Below, in pieces: positions 35,179 through 44,060 of a stretch of 64,000 nt of DNA. The first letter of the stretch is position 1, and each line of letters opens with the position of its first letter. A program made the translations under genes and the position numbers. Below the pieces are notes generated by a model, which saw nothing but the letters and a program-made list of their open reading frames with translations, was not told the DNA's origin and ran no database searches. Source of the DNA: JBOEGW01 sp050633625 (lineage in GTDB: Bacteria; Pseudomonadota; Alphaproteobacteria; Rhodobacterales; Rhodobacteraceae); assembly GCA_050633625.1 (NCBI GenBank), contig JBOEGW010000004.1:310001-374000 (forward strand). The letters run 5' to 3'.

Positions 35179-35507
35179 GCTGGATCGACGTAGGCCATAT
35201 TGACGATATTCCTGTGCGCGGCGCGCGGTTGGTGAAAACCCCTGCCGGATGTGTGGCGGTGTTTCGCACAGCGGATGATGAGGTGTTCGCGGCCTCTGAC
35301 ACATGCCCGCACAAACAAGGGCCGCTGTCGGAGGGCATCGTGCATGATAAAAAGGTGACATGCCCGCTGCACAACTGGGTCTTTGACTTGGAAACCGGTG
35401 ATGCGCAAGGCCCGGACGAGGGGCATATCGAGACCTATCCTCTCAAACTTGAGGATGGTCGGCTGCTCTTGGATGCATCGCGTTTGGCCGCGCGGAGTGC
35501 CGCATAA
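35175..35507 (+). CDS. nirD: Nitrite reductase small subunit
   Basis: NirD (110 residues) is a Rieske-fold partner of NirB. The typical Cys/His positions are seen in DTCPHKQGPLSEG and TCPLHNWVFDLETGD, so this copy keeps Rieske-type ligands. The ATG at 35175 overlaps the nirB stop, and its stop overlaps the nasA start. This tight coupling supports equal amounts of the assimilatory enzymes. Confidence 0.93.
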   Translation: MSWIDVGHIDDIPVRGARLVKTPAGCVAVFRTADDEVFAASDTCPHKQGPLSEGIVHDKKVTCPLHNWVFDLETGDAQGPDEGHIETYPLKLEDGRLLLDASRLAARSAA

Positions 35508-38137
35508 TGAAAGACATCGCCGCGAAACCCGTACGGTCCACCTGTCCCTATTGTGGGGTGGGTTGTGGTGTTCTGCTGACCCCAGATGGGGCAGGCGGGC
35601 TTGAGGTGCGCGGCGATGAAGACCATCCGGCGAACAAAGGCCGGCTATGTTCCAAAGGGTCTGCCTTGGGCGAAACGCTGGGTCTTGGTGGGCGATTGCT
35701 GGCTCCCATGGTGGGCGGCGCGCAAACGGATTGGGACAGCGCGTTGGACCTCGTGGCAGAGAAATTCAAAGCGACCATTGCCGCGCATGGCCCTGATAGT
35801 GTTGCGCTTTACGTGTCTGGTCAGCTTTTGACCGAAGATTATTATGTGGCCAACAAACTTACCAAAGGCTTCTTTGGGACGGCCAATATCGACACCAATT
35901 CTCGTCTGTGCATGGCGTCTTCGGTTGCGGGGCACAAGCGGGCGTTTGGCACCGACACCGTGCCTGGCACCTATGAGGACTTGGACGAGGCGGATGTGAT
36001 CGTGCTGACAGGCTCGAACCTCGCGTGGTGCCATCCGGTACTGTATCAACGTATCCTTGCGGCCCAAAAGACGCGCGGTACCAAGATTGTCGTGATTGAT
36101 CCGCGCCGCACAGCGTCTTGTGATGGGGCAGAGCTGCATTTGGCGATTGCGCCGGGGGCGGATGTGGCGCTGTTCAACGGGCTTTTGGCGGAAATTGATC
36201 GCCGTGGCTTGGTGGATGAGGATTTCACAACCCATGTGGACGGGGTGGCGGATGCGCTCAAAAGCGCCCATGCGGCGGATCTGTCCATCACCGGGTTGGA
36301 CCCCGCTGAACTGGCGGCATTTTATGATTTGTGGTGTGAAACCGAGAAAGTCGTAACGATCTATTCCCAAGGGGTAAACCAATCGAGCGCGGGGGCCGAT
36401 AAGGTCAATGCGATCTTGAATTGCCACTTGGCAACCGGGCGGATCGGGAAGCCTGGTTTGGGGCCGTTTTCCGTCACCGGGCAGCCCAACGCGATGGGGG
36501 GGCGTGAGGTTGGCGGATTGGCGAACATGCTCGCCTGCCATCTGGATTTGGAAGATGCGGAACACCGGGCTGTCGTGTCTGATTTCTGGGGGGGGGCGGA
36601 TGTCCCCAGCGCGCCGGGCAAAAAGGCGGTCGACATGTTCCAAGCTGTCGGGCGCGGCGAGATTAAGGCGATTTGGATCATCCACACAAACCCAGCCGTG
36701 TCGATGCCAGACGCCGATCAGGTGGTCGCCGCCCTCAAAGGTTGCGACTTTGTTGTGGTGTCGGATGTCACGGGCCAAACCGACACCGCGCGACTTGCGG
36801 ACGTGTTGCTGCCCGCTGCCGCTTGGGCGGAAAAATCCGGCACCGTGACCAATTCAGATCGCACAATGAGCCGCCAACGCGCCGTGTTGGACGCGCCAGG
36901 CGAGGTTCGCGCGGATTGGGACATTATGGCGGATGTGGCGCGGCGCATGGGCTGGCAGGCCGCGTTTGACTACGAAACACCTGCTGAGATTTTCCGCGAA
37001 TACGCCGCTCTCTCCGGGCTTGCTGGTGGGCTTGGGCGCGACTTTGATATCTCAGCGCTCGCGGCGCTTTCTGACGCGGATTATGATGCGCTTGAGCCGA
37101 CGCGCTGGCCCATGAGCGCGGCGCGAAAAGGCGGCCGGTTCTTCGCGGATGGGCAGTTTTTTACCCCAAACGGGCGTGCCAAAATGCTGGCGGTTGAGCA
37201 CCGCGCGCCGCTGTCAAAACGGCGCTCAGATCGTCCATTCCGCTTCAATACAGGGCGCTTGCGAGACCAATGGCACACCATGACGCGCACCGCCTTGTCG
37301 CCGCGTCTCTCGGCGCATCTGCCCGAACCATTCCTCGAAATCCACCCCGATGATGCGGAGCGCCTTGGCATCAAACCCGCCGATCTGGTGCGCGTTACTT
37401 CCGATCACGGATCATCCATTTTGCGCGCGCTGATCACGACGAATGTGCGCCCCGGGGATGTCTTCGCGCCGATGCACTGGACCGGGGAAACCGCGCCCTG
37501 CGCCCGGATTGATGCGCTGGTGGCCCCGGAGGTGGACCCGGTATCCGGCCAGCCCGAAAGCAAGGCTTCCGTTGTTGATGTGCGCCCGTTTGAGGCGGCG
37601 TGGTACGGCTTTGCGGTTGCGGCCAATGAGGTCGCGCCAACCAGCGATTACTGGGCGCGCGCCCGCACGCCCTCAGGCTGGCGTCTTGAGCTGGCGGGGG
37701 CACAGGCCCCATCCGACTGGCAGGCCTATGCGCAGGCGTTGTTTGGCCTCACTGAGGCGGAGGTGCAAACCGTTTCGGACCCAAGTTCGGGCACACACCG
37801 CTTTGCGTTTTTTGAAAATGGCGTGCTGATTGGTGCCTTGTTTGTGTCGCGCACACCAACCGCCGTCATGCGGGATTATCTCGCCGGATTGCCCGGCACC
37901 GCGGGGGAGGGCGCCCTCACCGGGCGCGCGCCGGTCGGCATGCCAGATCCCGGCCCCATTGTCTGTTCGTGCTTCGGCGTCGGGGTGAACACAATCGTCA
38001 CCGCGATCGAAACCCAAGGGTTAATGAGCGTCGAAGCCGTCGGTGACGCTTTGCAAGCCGGCACCAACTGCGGATCATGCCGCGCAGAAATCGGAACACT
38101 CTTGCAGCGCACAACGGTCAAAACCGCAGCCGAGTAA
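35507..38137 (+). CDS. nasA: Assimilatory nitrate reductase catalytic subunit
   Basis: NasA reduces nitrate to nitrite in the cytoplasm at a Mo-bisMGD site. The 876-residue protein begins with the [4Fe-4S] motif CPYCGVGCG plus GRLCSKG, continues through the molybdopterin oxidoreductase domains (DTNSRLCMASSVAGHKRAFG, TGQPNAMGGREVGGL) and the MGD-binding C-terminal domain (FNTGRLRDQWHTMTRT). It ends with a BFD-like [2Fe-2S] domain (VCSCFGVGVN and TNCGSCRAEIGTLL), a feature of some NasA types. No separate NasB electron donor gene is in the window. Confidence 0.95.
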   Translation: MKDIAAKPVRSTCPYCGVGCGVLLTPDGAGGLEVRGDEDHPANKGRLCSKGSALGETLGLGGRLLAPMVGGAQTDWDSALDLVAEKFKATIAAHGPDSVALYVSGQLLTEDYYVANKLTKGFFGTANIDTNSRLCMASSVAGHKRAFGTDTVPGTYEDLDEADVIVLTGSNLAWCHPVLYQRILAAQKTRGTKIVVIDPRRTASCDGAELHLAIAPGADVALFNGLLAEIDRRGLVDEDFTTHVDGVADALKSAHAADLSITGLDPAELAAFYDLWCETEKVVTIYSQGVNQSSAGADKVNAILNCHLATGRIGKPGLGPFSVTGQPNAMGGREVGGLANMLACHLDLEDAEHRAVVSDFWGGADVPSAPGKKAVDMFQAVGRGEIKAIWIIHTNPAVSMPDADQVVAALKGCDFVVVSDVTGQTDTARLADVLLPAAAWAEKSGTVTNSDRTMSRQRAVLDAPGEVRADWDIMADVARRMGWQAAFDYETPAEIFREYAALSGLAGGLGRDFDISALAALSDADYDALEPTRWPMSAARKGGRFFADGQFFTPNGRAKMLAVEHRAPLSKRRSDRPFRFNTGRLRDQWHTMTRTALSPRLSAHLPEPFLEIHPDDAERLGIKPADLVRVTSDHGSSILRALITTNVRPGDVFAPMHWTGETAPCARIDALVAPEVDPVSGQPESKASVVDVRPFEAAWYGFAVAANEVAPTSDYWARARTPSGWRLELAGAQAPSDWQAYAQALFGLTEAEVQTVSDPSSGTHRFAFFENGVLIGALFVSRTPTAVMRDYLAGLPGTAGEGALTGRAPVGMPDPGPIVCSCFGVGVNTIVTAIETQGLMSVEAVGDALQAGTNCGSCRAEIGTLLQRTTVKTAAE

Positions 38138-38352
38138 GCCACCGCGTTGAGCTGAAATTCAGAAGAACGCACGGATACCTTACGCCAAGCGGCTACTGAA
38201 AGCGGCATTGATACCGACGCCGACCGCTTGATTGTGGGCATACCCGAAAGCTGTTTCTGAAATCCCAAGGGTCAAATTGGGAACCCCTGACCTTCGTTGA
38301 AGCGATGCTTGGGGAGCCTTTTTTCGTCGCGATTGTCGTGTATGTGTGAATT

Positions 38353-38730
38353 TTGACCGAAAGATTTACTGGAATTTTAATCGTGAACATACTCTCACTT
38401 CTTACAGCTTTTGGCCTTGGTTCAGTCCTAACGGCTCTTATCCAGTCATGGCTTGCGCAACGGTCAAAACAAGACGACCGACGCTTTCGTGAAAAGCAGG
38501 CTGCCTACATCGGTTTGCTTGAAGCCCTTCATCGCGCCGCTGTTGAAGGCACCGTCGAAGCCGCCAAGAACTTCGCCCTTTGGCAAATGCGATGCAAATT
38601 GGTTGCGCCCGAAGTTGTTCGTAAGTCGATTGAACGATTTGTTGAAACCAAGGAAGACCAAGAAGTCCGAGCGAAGACACATGAAGGGCTGAAAGCTGCA
38701 TTCCGTGCTGATCTGGGCATCGAGAAGTGA
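38353..38730 (+). CDS. Hypothetical membrane-anchored protein (orphan)
   Basis: I do not recognise this 125-residue protein. It has one N-terminal membrane segment (about 8-28) and then a charged helical region (SWLAQRSKQDDRRFREKQAA onward), which suggests a small cytoplasmic coiled-coil anchored to the membrane. The TTG at 38353 is used, but a GTG at 38383 is equally possible and neither has a strong ribosome binding site. Base composition is visibly richer in A and T than its neighbours, hinting at later arrival. Confidence 0.5.
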   Translation: MTERFTGILIVNILSLLTAFGLGSVLTALIQSWLAQRSKQDDRRFREKQAAYIGLLEALHRAAVEGTVEAAKNFALWQMRCKLVAPEVVRKSIERFVETKEDQEVRAKTHEGLKAAFRADLGIEK

Positions 38731-38867
38731 GCGTCACTCAAAATAGACGGATCACGAATGCGTGACAGAACCTATGTGGGCACCCTGAAACCATCGCGCA
38801 AAAACTGTCATTAGATCGGCAATAGGATTCCCCAACCGGGAATTTATTTATTGATTTTGATGATGTG

Positions 38868-38957
38868 TGGCGGAGACGAAGGGATTCGAACCCTCGAGAC
38901 CCTTCCGGGCCTACTCCCTTAGCAGGGGAGCGCCTTCGACCACTCGGCCACGTCTCC
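38868..38957 (-). tRNA. tRNA-Ser (anticodon GCU)
   Basis: Read on the minus strand, a 90-nt cloverleaf has acceptor stem GGAGACG/CGTCTCC, D-arm with GAGTGG, anticodon loop CTGCTAA with GCT, the long variable arm typical of serine tRNAs, T-arm GGGTTCGAATCCC and an encoded 3' GCCA. It decodes AGC/AGU. Confidence 0.96.
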
Positions 38958-39438
38958 GCCGCCGTGTTTATGGGCGGGGGGCGGGCAAGACAAGGGTAAA
39001 TTGTGATATTGTGGTGGGGGCGTTTCGGGTTTCGCGTGGCGCGGGGCGATCTCGCATTGTTTCGGGGTTTCTTGGGGAAATATCGGCGCATACAAGCGGT
39101 TGTTTTCTCACGCGATACAGATGTATCTATATGCGCTACAGAATATCCGACCGCCGGGTCGATTCTGCTTGATCCGCTTGGCGACTTGTGGCGAACTGCG
39201 GTTTCTGGCCGCTTGCTGAACGCGGATCTCGGTCCAAAATGTAATTGGAGATCCTGTCAAAAGGCACGCTCTTAATGGCTTGCGTGAATTGGTTATGTCT
39301 AATACCTAATTGCGCGATGCTCGGGTGAAAATCAGAAGATTCGTCTGTGGAGGCAGGTTGAGTTGAAGATTTGAGTGGCATTATTTGGCATAAGTGGCAT
39401 TATAATGCTACATGCAGGTCTGATAGGGAGGAAACATC
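38958..39438 (+). other. Intergenic region before the TRAP operon
   Basis: This 481-bp gap has no convincing gene; the short open frames in it have no family features. It contains GATACA-GA-TGTATC (39114-39127), a 14-bp inverted repeat, and at its downstream end the TRAP promoter with its TGGCAT repeats and GCATTATAATGC palindrome. It is richer in A and T than the flanking genes. Confidence 0.6.
39376..39411 (+). promoter_or_regulatory. TRAP operon promoter with TGGCAT repeats and BoxR-like palindrome
   Basis: TGGCAT occurs at 39376, 39386 and 39395, spaced 10 and 9 bp. The last copy runs into GCATTATAATGC (39397-39408), a perfect 12-bp palindrome whose TATAAT (39401-39406) can serve as the -10 box. 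The same 12 bases form the core of the operator before boxC (51853-51864). A repressor bound here would cover the -10. Confidence 0.65.
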
Positions 39439-40479
39439 ATGACCAATCGTAGAACCATTCTCGGCTTTGCTGCCGGTGTTGCCATGGCTGCGCTCAGCGC
39501 GGGCGGGGCTTTCGCACAAGACGTTACCCTTAAAATGCATCAGTTTTTGCCAGCCCAAGCCAACGTCCCAAAACTCGTTTTGGATGTTTGGGCGGATAAG
39601 GTCGAAGCTGATTCTAACGGCGAGATCAAAGTGGAGCGTTATGCGTCGATGGCGCTGGGCGGGAAGCCGCCAGAGCTGATGGATCAGGCGATCGACGGAA
39701 TCGCCGACATCGTTTGGACAGTTGTGGGCTATACGCCGGGCCGCTACCCAACAACTGAAGTTTTCGAATTGCCCTTCATGGTGTCTGACGCGCGCGCCGC
39801 GTCCTACGCCTATTGGAAGATGTTCGAAAACCACATGGCAGACGGCGAATTCGCGGATCTCAAAATTCTAGGCACATGGGTTCATGGCCCGGGCATGTTC
39901 CACACAAACAAGCCTGTGACCGTCCCTTCGGACTTGGAAGGGATGAAGATTCGCGGTGGCTCTGTGCTGGTGAACGAATTGCTTGAACGCGTTGGCGCCA
40001 CGCCGGTTGGCATGCCTGTGCCTGCGGTTTCCGAAGCGCTTTCTAAGGGTGTGATCGACGGGACCACAATTCCTTGGGAAGTGACAGCTTCGCTGAAAGT
40101 GCCTGAGCTTGTGAGCAATCACACCGAGTTCGACGGCCCTGCGCTTTACAATTTGACCTTTGTTTTGGCGATGAACAAAGACAAATATGACTCGCTTACA
40201 GATGCGCAAAAAGCTGTGATTGATGCCAATTCCGGTCTTGAGTTCTCCGTCTTCGCGGGTGGCACGCAAGCGGATGCCGATGGTCCGGCGCGGGACATTG
40301 CTGTTGATCTTGGCAACAACATCATCACAGTGTCTGAAGAGGATGCCAAAGCTTGGGGCGCCATTGTTGAGCCGATCTATGGCGACTGGACCGCGAAAAT
40401 GGACGCTGACGGCCGCGATGGTCAGGCGCTCATCGACGAAGCCAAAGCGTTGATGGCCGAATACGAAGCCAACAACTAA
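39439..40479 (+). CDS. TRAP transporter substrate-binding protein (DctP family)
   Basis: This 346-residue periplasmic protein binds an organic acid for a TRAP carrier. The signal peptide MTNRRTILGFAAGVAMAALS has twin arginines and ends near GAFA-QDV. Family features are LKMHQFLPAQANVPKLVLDVW at the mature start, the GGKPPELMDQAIDGIADIVW region, and KIRGGSVLVNELLERVGATP with the carboxylate-binding arginine. Its location before phenylpropanoid and benzoyl-CoA genes, and a shared operator-like palindrome, suggest an aromatic acid as substrate. A hairpin follows the stop. Confidence 0.9.
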   Translation: MTNRRTILGFAAGVAMAALSAGGAFAQDVTLKMHQFLPAQANVPKLVLDVWADKVEADSNGEIKVERYASMALGGKPPELMDQAIDGIADIVWTVVGYTPGRYPTTEVFELPFMVSDARAASYAYWKMFENHMADGEFADLKILGTWVHGPGMFHTNKPVTVPSDLEGMKIRGGSVLVNELLERVGATPVGMPVPAVSEALSKGVIDGTTIPWEVTASLKVPELVSNHTEFDGPALYNLTFVLAMNKDKYDSLTDAQKAVIDANSGLEFSVFAGGTQADADGPARDIAVDLGNNIITVSEEDAKAWGAIVEPIYGDWTAKMDADGRDGQALIDEAKALMAEYEANN

Positions 40480-40488
40480 ACCTATCGC

Positions 40489-40520
40489 AATGGCCGCAGC
40501 AGAGATTTGTTGCGGCCATT
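40489..40520 (+). other. Intercistronic hairpin after the TRAP binding-protein gene
   Basis: AATGGCCGCA (40489-40498) pairs perfectly with TGCGGCCATT (40511-40520) around a 12-nt loop. There is no U-run, so it probably stabilises the dctP-type message or partly attenuates, as in the nrtA-nrtB gap. Confidence 0.65.
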
Positions 40521-40571
40521 TGCAACCGTGGCATCAAGGCGCGATTGAACGCGAAAAAACGGGGTGGAGAA

Positions 40572-41192
40572 ATGCATCAAGCCATTGTGAGCACGTCCAG
40601 ATGGCTGGCGATTGCCGGCGGGGTCGTGTTGAGTGTCCTGATATTGATTGTGGTGATCTCTATCTTGGGGCGTGAACTCAACAGCACGCTGCATGGGGAT
40701 TTTTTCCAAAACAATATGCAAGGGTTTGCAGATTGGGTCTTGGCGCTGAAGATGCCCGGATTTTGGGGCAAAAACGGTATCGAAATCGGTCCGTTTAACG
40801 GGGATTACGAGCTGGTTGAGGCCGGGATCGCCTTCGCGATTTTCGCCTTTTTGCCCTATACGCAAGTGACCGGCGGCCATGCCACAGTGGACATCTTTAC
40901 GTCGTGGTGGTCCGCGCGCGCACAGCGGATTTTGACAGCGGTTATCGACATTGTGTTCGCTGTGGTGCTGGTGATTATCGCTGTGCAATTGTTGAAGGGC
41001 ACGATGGATAAATTCAGTCGCGGTCAAACAACTTATTTGCTGCAATTTCCAATCTGGTACGCCTATGCCTTTTCGATGGTCGGGGCGACGTTGGGGGCCC
41101 TTGTCGGCATCTATATGGCGGTCATTCGGGTGATTGAAGCGGCCACGGGCAAAACAATCGCAGATGGCGCGGCTGGGGGAGCAGAACATTGA
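40572..41192 (+). CDS. TRAP transporter small permease (DctQ family)
   Basis: This 206-residue inner-membrane protein is the small subunit of the TRAP carrier. It has hydrophobic segments at about 14-35, 78-98, 120-142 and 160-185, the four-helix layout of DctQ, with an unusually long loop after helix 1 (about residues 38-72). The ATG at 40572 follows GGAG. Its stop overlaps the start of the large permease gene, consistent with a stoichiometric complex. Confidence 0.88.
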   Translation: MHQAIVSTSRWLAIAGGVVLSVLILIVVISILGRELNSTLHGDFFQNNMQGFADWVLALKMPGFWGKNGIEIGPFNGDYELVEAGIAFAIFAFLPYTQVTGGHATVDIFTSWWSARAQRILTAVIDIVFAVVLVIIAVQLLKGTMDKFSRGQTTYLLQFPIWYAYAFSMVGATLGALVGIYMAVIRVIEAATGKTIADGAAGGAEH

Positions 41193-42685
41193 GTAACATT
41201 GAAATCGGACTATGGTCGTTTCCGGCCCTCTTGGTCCTCATCTTTCTGCGCGTGCCAATTGGTCTTGCGATGTTTTTGGCCGGGTTTGTCGGGCTTGGGC
41301 TTGTCAATGATGGCTTTGCGATTGCGCTGGCGAAGTTGAAATCTGAGAGTTTCACGACGTTTTCCAGCTATTCCTTGTCGATTGTGCCGATGTTCCTCTT
41401 GATGGGGCATTTCGCGACCTTGGGCGGCATGAGCCAATCCTTGTTCAAAGCGGCGGAAGGCTGGCTTGGTCACCGCAAAGGCGGGGTTGCCATGGCGGCC
41501 ATTGGCGCTTGCGCGGGGTTTGGTGCGATCTGTGGGTCGTCCTTGGCGACGGCCGCGACGATGGGGCGGGTGGCTTTGCCTGAATTGCGCAAATATGGCT
41601 ATTCGGGGGGCTTCTCCACGGCGACTTTGGCGGCTGGCGGCACTTTGGGCATTCTGATCCCGCCGTCGGTTGTTCTTGTGATCTACGCGATCTTGGCGGA
41701 GCAAAACATTGCCAAACTGTTCTTGGCGGCGGTCATTCCGGGCATCTTGGCGGCGCTTGGCTATGTGCTGACGATTTCGATCTATGTGCGCCTCAACCCA
41801 GATAGTGCGGGCACCAAAGAGGCTGTGCCTTACCGCGAACGGTTCAAAGCGATGTTTGATGTTTGGCCTGTGCTTTTGGTGTTTGGCCTTGTGGTTGGTG
41901 GCATCTATGGCGGGCTGTTCACCCCGACCGAAGGCGCCGCTGTTGGTGCGCTTGGCACGGGCATTATCGCGCTCGCGAACGGCGGGTTGAACTGGCAATC
42001 CTTGCTTGGCAGCTTTAGCGCCACCGCGCGTTCGACTGCGATGATCTTTTTCATTGTGCTGGGGGCGGGGCTTTACAACGGGTTCTTGGCGGTGACGCAA
42101 GTGCCGCAAACCTCTGCGGATTGGGTGGTGAGCCAAGGCTTCCAGCCCTACACGGTGCTGATCATCATTTTGGTGTTCTATCTGTTGTTGGGCTGTCTGA
42201 TGGATTCCCTGTCGATGATCTTGCTGACGATCCCGATTTTCTATCCGATCATTTCGGTGCTGGACTTTGGGCTTGTGGATTTCACAGCGCTCCAGCTGGC
42301 TGAGGCGCGGGACATTCTCGCCTTGGGAGCGCCGGAGGGGATTGCGCCGGACATGCTGGCCAACATCAAGGCGGCGGTGGCCGATGGCATCCAGCTCACA
42401 CGCGAGCAATCGCGCGCGCTTGGGGTGACAATTTCTGAGTACAAAGCCAACGCGATGTCGGCGGAATATACGGCGATTTGGTTTGGGATTATCGTGCTGA
42501 TCGTTGTTGAGGTTGGCTTGATCACACCGCCTGTCGGGATGATCCTGTTCATCATCAATGCGATGGATAAATCGACCCCCATCGTCGAGACCTATAAGGC
42601 TGTTGTGTACTTCATCACCTCGGATCTTTTGCGGGTTGTTTTGTTGATTGCCTTCCCGGCGATCACATTGTTCCTCTTGTACTAA
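41189..42685 (+). CDS. TRAP transporter large permease (DctM family)
   Basis: The 498-residue protein is the ion-coupled transport subunit of the TRAP system, with about 12-14 membrane segments. Family motifs include FLRVPIGLAMFLAGFVGLGL, GACAGFGAICGSSLATAATM and LAAGGTLGILIPPSVVLVIY. The start is a TTG overlapping the DctQ stop (TTGA). It is longer than most DctM proteins by a polar insert around 375-420. A strong terminator follows. Confidence 0.9.
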   Translation: MSNIEIGLWSFPALLVLIFLRVPIGLAMFLAGFVGLGLVNDGFAIALAKLKSESFTTFSSYSLSIVPMFLLMGHFATLGGMSQSLFKAAEGWLGHRKGGVAMAAIGACAGFGAICGSSLATAATMGRVALPELRKYGYSGGFSTATLAAGGTLGILIPPSVVLVIYAILAEQNIAKLFLAAVIPGILAALGYVLTISIYVRLNPDSAGTKEAVPYRERFKAMFDVWPVLLVFGLVVGGIYGGLFTPTEGAAVGALGTGIIALANGGLNWQSLLGSFSATARSTAMIFFIVLGAGLYNGFLAVTQVPQTSADWVVSQGFQPYTVLIIILVFYLLLGCLMDSLSMILLTIPIFYPIISVLDFGLVDFTALQLAEARDILALGAPEGIAPDMLANIKAAVADGIQLTREQSRALGVTISEYKANAMSAEYTAIWFGIIVLIVVEVGLITPPVGMILFIINAMDKSTPIVETYKAVVYFITSDLLRVVLLIAFPAITLFLLY

Positions 42686-42692
42686 ACCAGCG

Positions 42693-42722
42693 ACCCCCGG
42701 AGCGCTTGCTTCGGGGGTTTTT
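42693..42722 (+). terminator. Intrinsic terminator of the TRAP operon
   Basis: ACCCCCGGAGC (42693-42703) pairs with GCTTCGGGGGT (42708-42718) around a GCTT loop, followed by TTTTT. It is a clear rho-independent terminator 8 nt after the DctM stop. Confidence 0.9.
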
Positions 42723-42744
42723 CTGTGACAATTGGGTATGAAGC

Positions 42745-42755
42745 ATAACAGTTAT
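42745..42755. promoter_or_regulatory. Short palindrome before the crotonase operon
   Basis: ATAAC-A-GTTAT is an 11-bp perfect inverted repeat, 46 bp before the crotonase start, in the only intergenic space of the operon that encodes a MarR protein. It is a candidate operator but short. Confidence 0.3.
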
Positions 42756-42801
42756 TCCCGCGTGGTATTGCGCCGATGGGCTGAAGAATTGGAAGGGTGA
42801 T

Positions 42802-43572
42802 ATGAGCGACGATATTTTGAAAATTGATGTGTCTGAGGATGGCATCGCGACTTTGGTGATGAACCGGCCAGGCAAACGTAACGCGATGTGTGATGCGTTG
42901 TTGCATGCGATTGATGCGTTTTTCTCCAACCCGCCTTCTGAGGTCAAAGCCGTTGTTTTGACTGGGGTTGAGGGGCATTTTTGTTCGGGGCTTGATTTGG
43001 CGGAGCATGAGCAACGTGACGCGGAAGGCACCATGCGCCACTCGCGCGGCTGGCACGCGATTATGGACAAAATCCAGTTCGGGGGGCTGCCAGTTGTCAG
43101 CGCGATGTATGGCGCTGTGATCGGTGGCGGGCTTGAGCTTGCGGCGGCAACCCATGTGCGCATCGCTGAGCAATCGACAATTTTTCAACTGCCCGAAGGG
43201 ATGCGCGGCATCTTTGTCGGCGGCGGCGCCTCTGTGCGCGTTGGCAAGATTCTCGGCGCGGATCGCATGACCGAAATGATGCTCACCGGGCGAAAATTTG
43301 GCGCAGAGGACGGCTTTACGCTTGGTCTTGCGCATTACGCTGTTGGGGAGGGCGAAGCGATGGAACTTGCGCAAAAACTGGCGCGCAAAATTGCAGGCAA
43401 CGCCCCGCTTTCCAACTACGTGATGATCCAGGCCTTGGCGCGCATCGAGGATATGTCAAAGACCGATGGGCTGTTCACCGAAAGCCTCTGTGCGGCGCTG
43501 ACGCAAACCAGCCCACACGCGATCGAGGGCCTCCAAGCCTTCCTGCAAAAACGCGACCCGAGCTTCAAGTAG
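42802..43572 (+). CDS. Enoyl-CoA hydratase/isomerase (crotonase family)
   Basis: The 256-residue crotonase has the oxyanion-hole strand VTLTGVEGHFCSGLDL-type region (VVLTGVEGHFCSGLDLAEHE) and AVIGGGLELAAATHVRIAEQ, with LPEGMRGIFVGGGAS carrying the usual glutamate region. It opens an operon with a MarR regulator, a feruloyl-CoA synthase-like ligase, an amidohydrolase and an acyl-CoA dehydrogenase. In that company it would hydrate an aryl-propenoyl-CoA (cinnamoyl-type), as PhdE/CouM-type enzymes do; hydratase-lyase action is the alternative. Confidence 0.85.
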   Translation: MSDDILKIDVSEDGIATLVMNRPGKRNAMCDALLHAIDAFFSNPPSEVKAVVLTGVEGHFCSGLDLAEHEQRDAEGTMRHSRGWHAIMDKIQFGGLPVVSAMYGAVIGGGLELAAATHVRIAEQSTIFQLPEGMRGIFVGGGASVRVGKILGADRMTEMMLTGRKFGAEDGFTLGLAHYAVGEGEAMELAQKLARKIAGNAPLSNYVMIQALARIEDMSKTDGLFTESLCAALTQTSPHAIEGLQAFLQKRDPSFK

Positions 43573-43574
43573 CC

Positions 43575-44060
43575 ATGCCGAACTCAGCAAAAAACAAAGT
43601 GGTGCGGATCAATGATGACGCGTTGCGCCAGTTTACGGGCTACTCCATGAAGCGCGCGTTCAATGCAATTCAATCGGATGTCACGCGCACGCTTGCCCCG
43701 TTTGGTTTGCGCATGATCACCTTTTCGGCGCTTGCGATGATCTCTGACAATGAAGGGTTGAGCCAAAGCCAGCTTGCGGCTGGGCTGGCGATTGAGCGGC
43801 CAAATCTGGTTGTGATCATTGATGAGCTTGAACGGCGTGATCTGATTTCGCGCGAACGGGTGCCGACGGATCGGCGCACCTATGCTTTGCAGCTCACACC
43901 GGAGGGCGTGGCGCTTTTGGCCACGGCAAGTGAGGCCCTTTTGGAGCATGAAGCGCGCATGATGCGCGAGGTTGCACCTGAGGATATGGCGAACATGCTG
44001 GCCGCACTTCGGCTCATTGAAAACGCGAACACAAAAGCTGAAACAGGGAGGACGGGTTGA
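43575..44060 (+). CDS. MarR family transcriptional regulator
   Basis: This 161-residue winged-helix regulator has GLSQSQLAAGLAIERPNLVVII as the recognition region and RRDLISRERVPTDRRTYALQ-type wing residues (DRRTYALQLTPEG). It sits 2 bp after the crotonase and its stop overlaps the CoA-ligase start. In hydroxycinnamate loci the MarR protein (CouR, FerR, PhdR) is a repressor released by the aryl-CoA ester; the same is likely here. Confidence 0.9.
   Translation: MPNSAKNKVVRINDDALRQFTGYSMKRAFNAIQSDVTRTLAPFGLRMITFSALAMISDNEGLSQSQLAAGLAIERPNLVVIIDELERRDLISRERVPTDRRTYALQLTPEGVALLATASEALLEHEARMMREVAPEDMANMLAALRLIENANTKAETGRTG

Noticed and set aside
38269..38324. Possible terminator after nasA ending in six T residues
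   Set aside because: The stems (CCCC/GGGG with an inner CTTC/GAAG) are short with mismatches and lie over 100 bp from the nasA stop; too weak to call.
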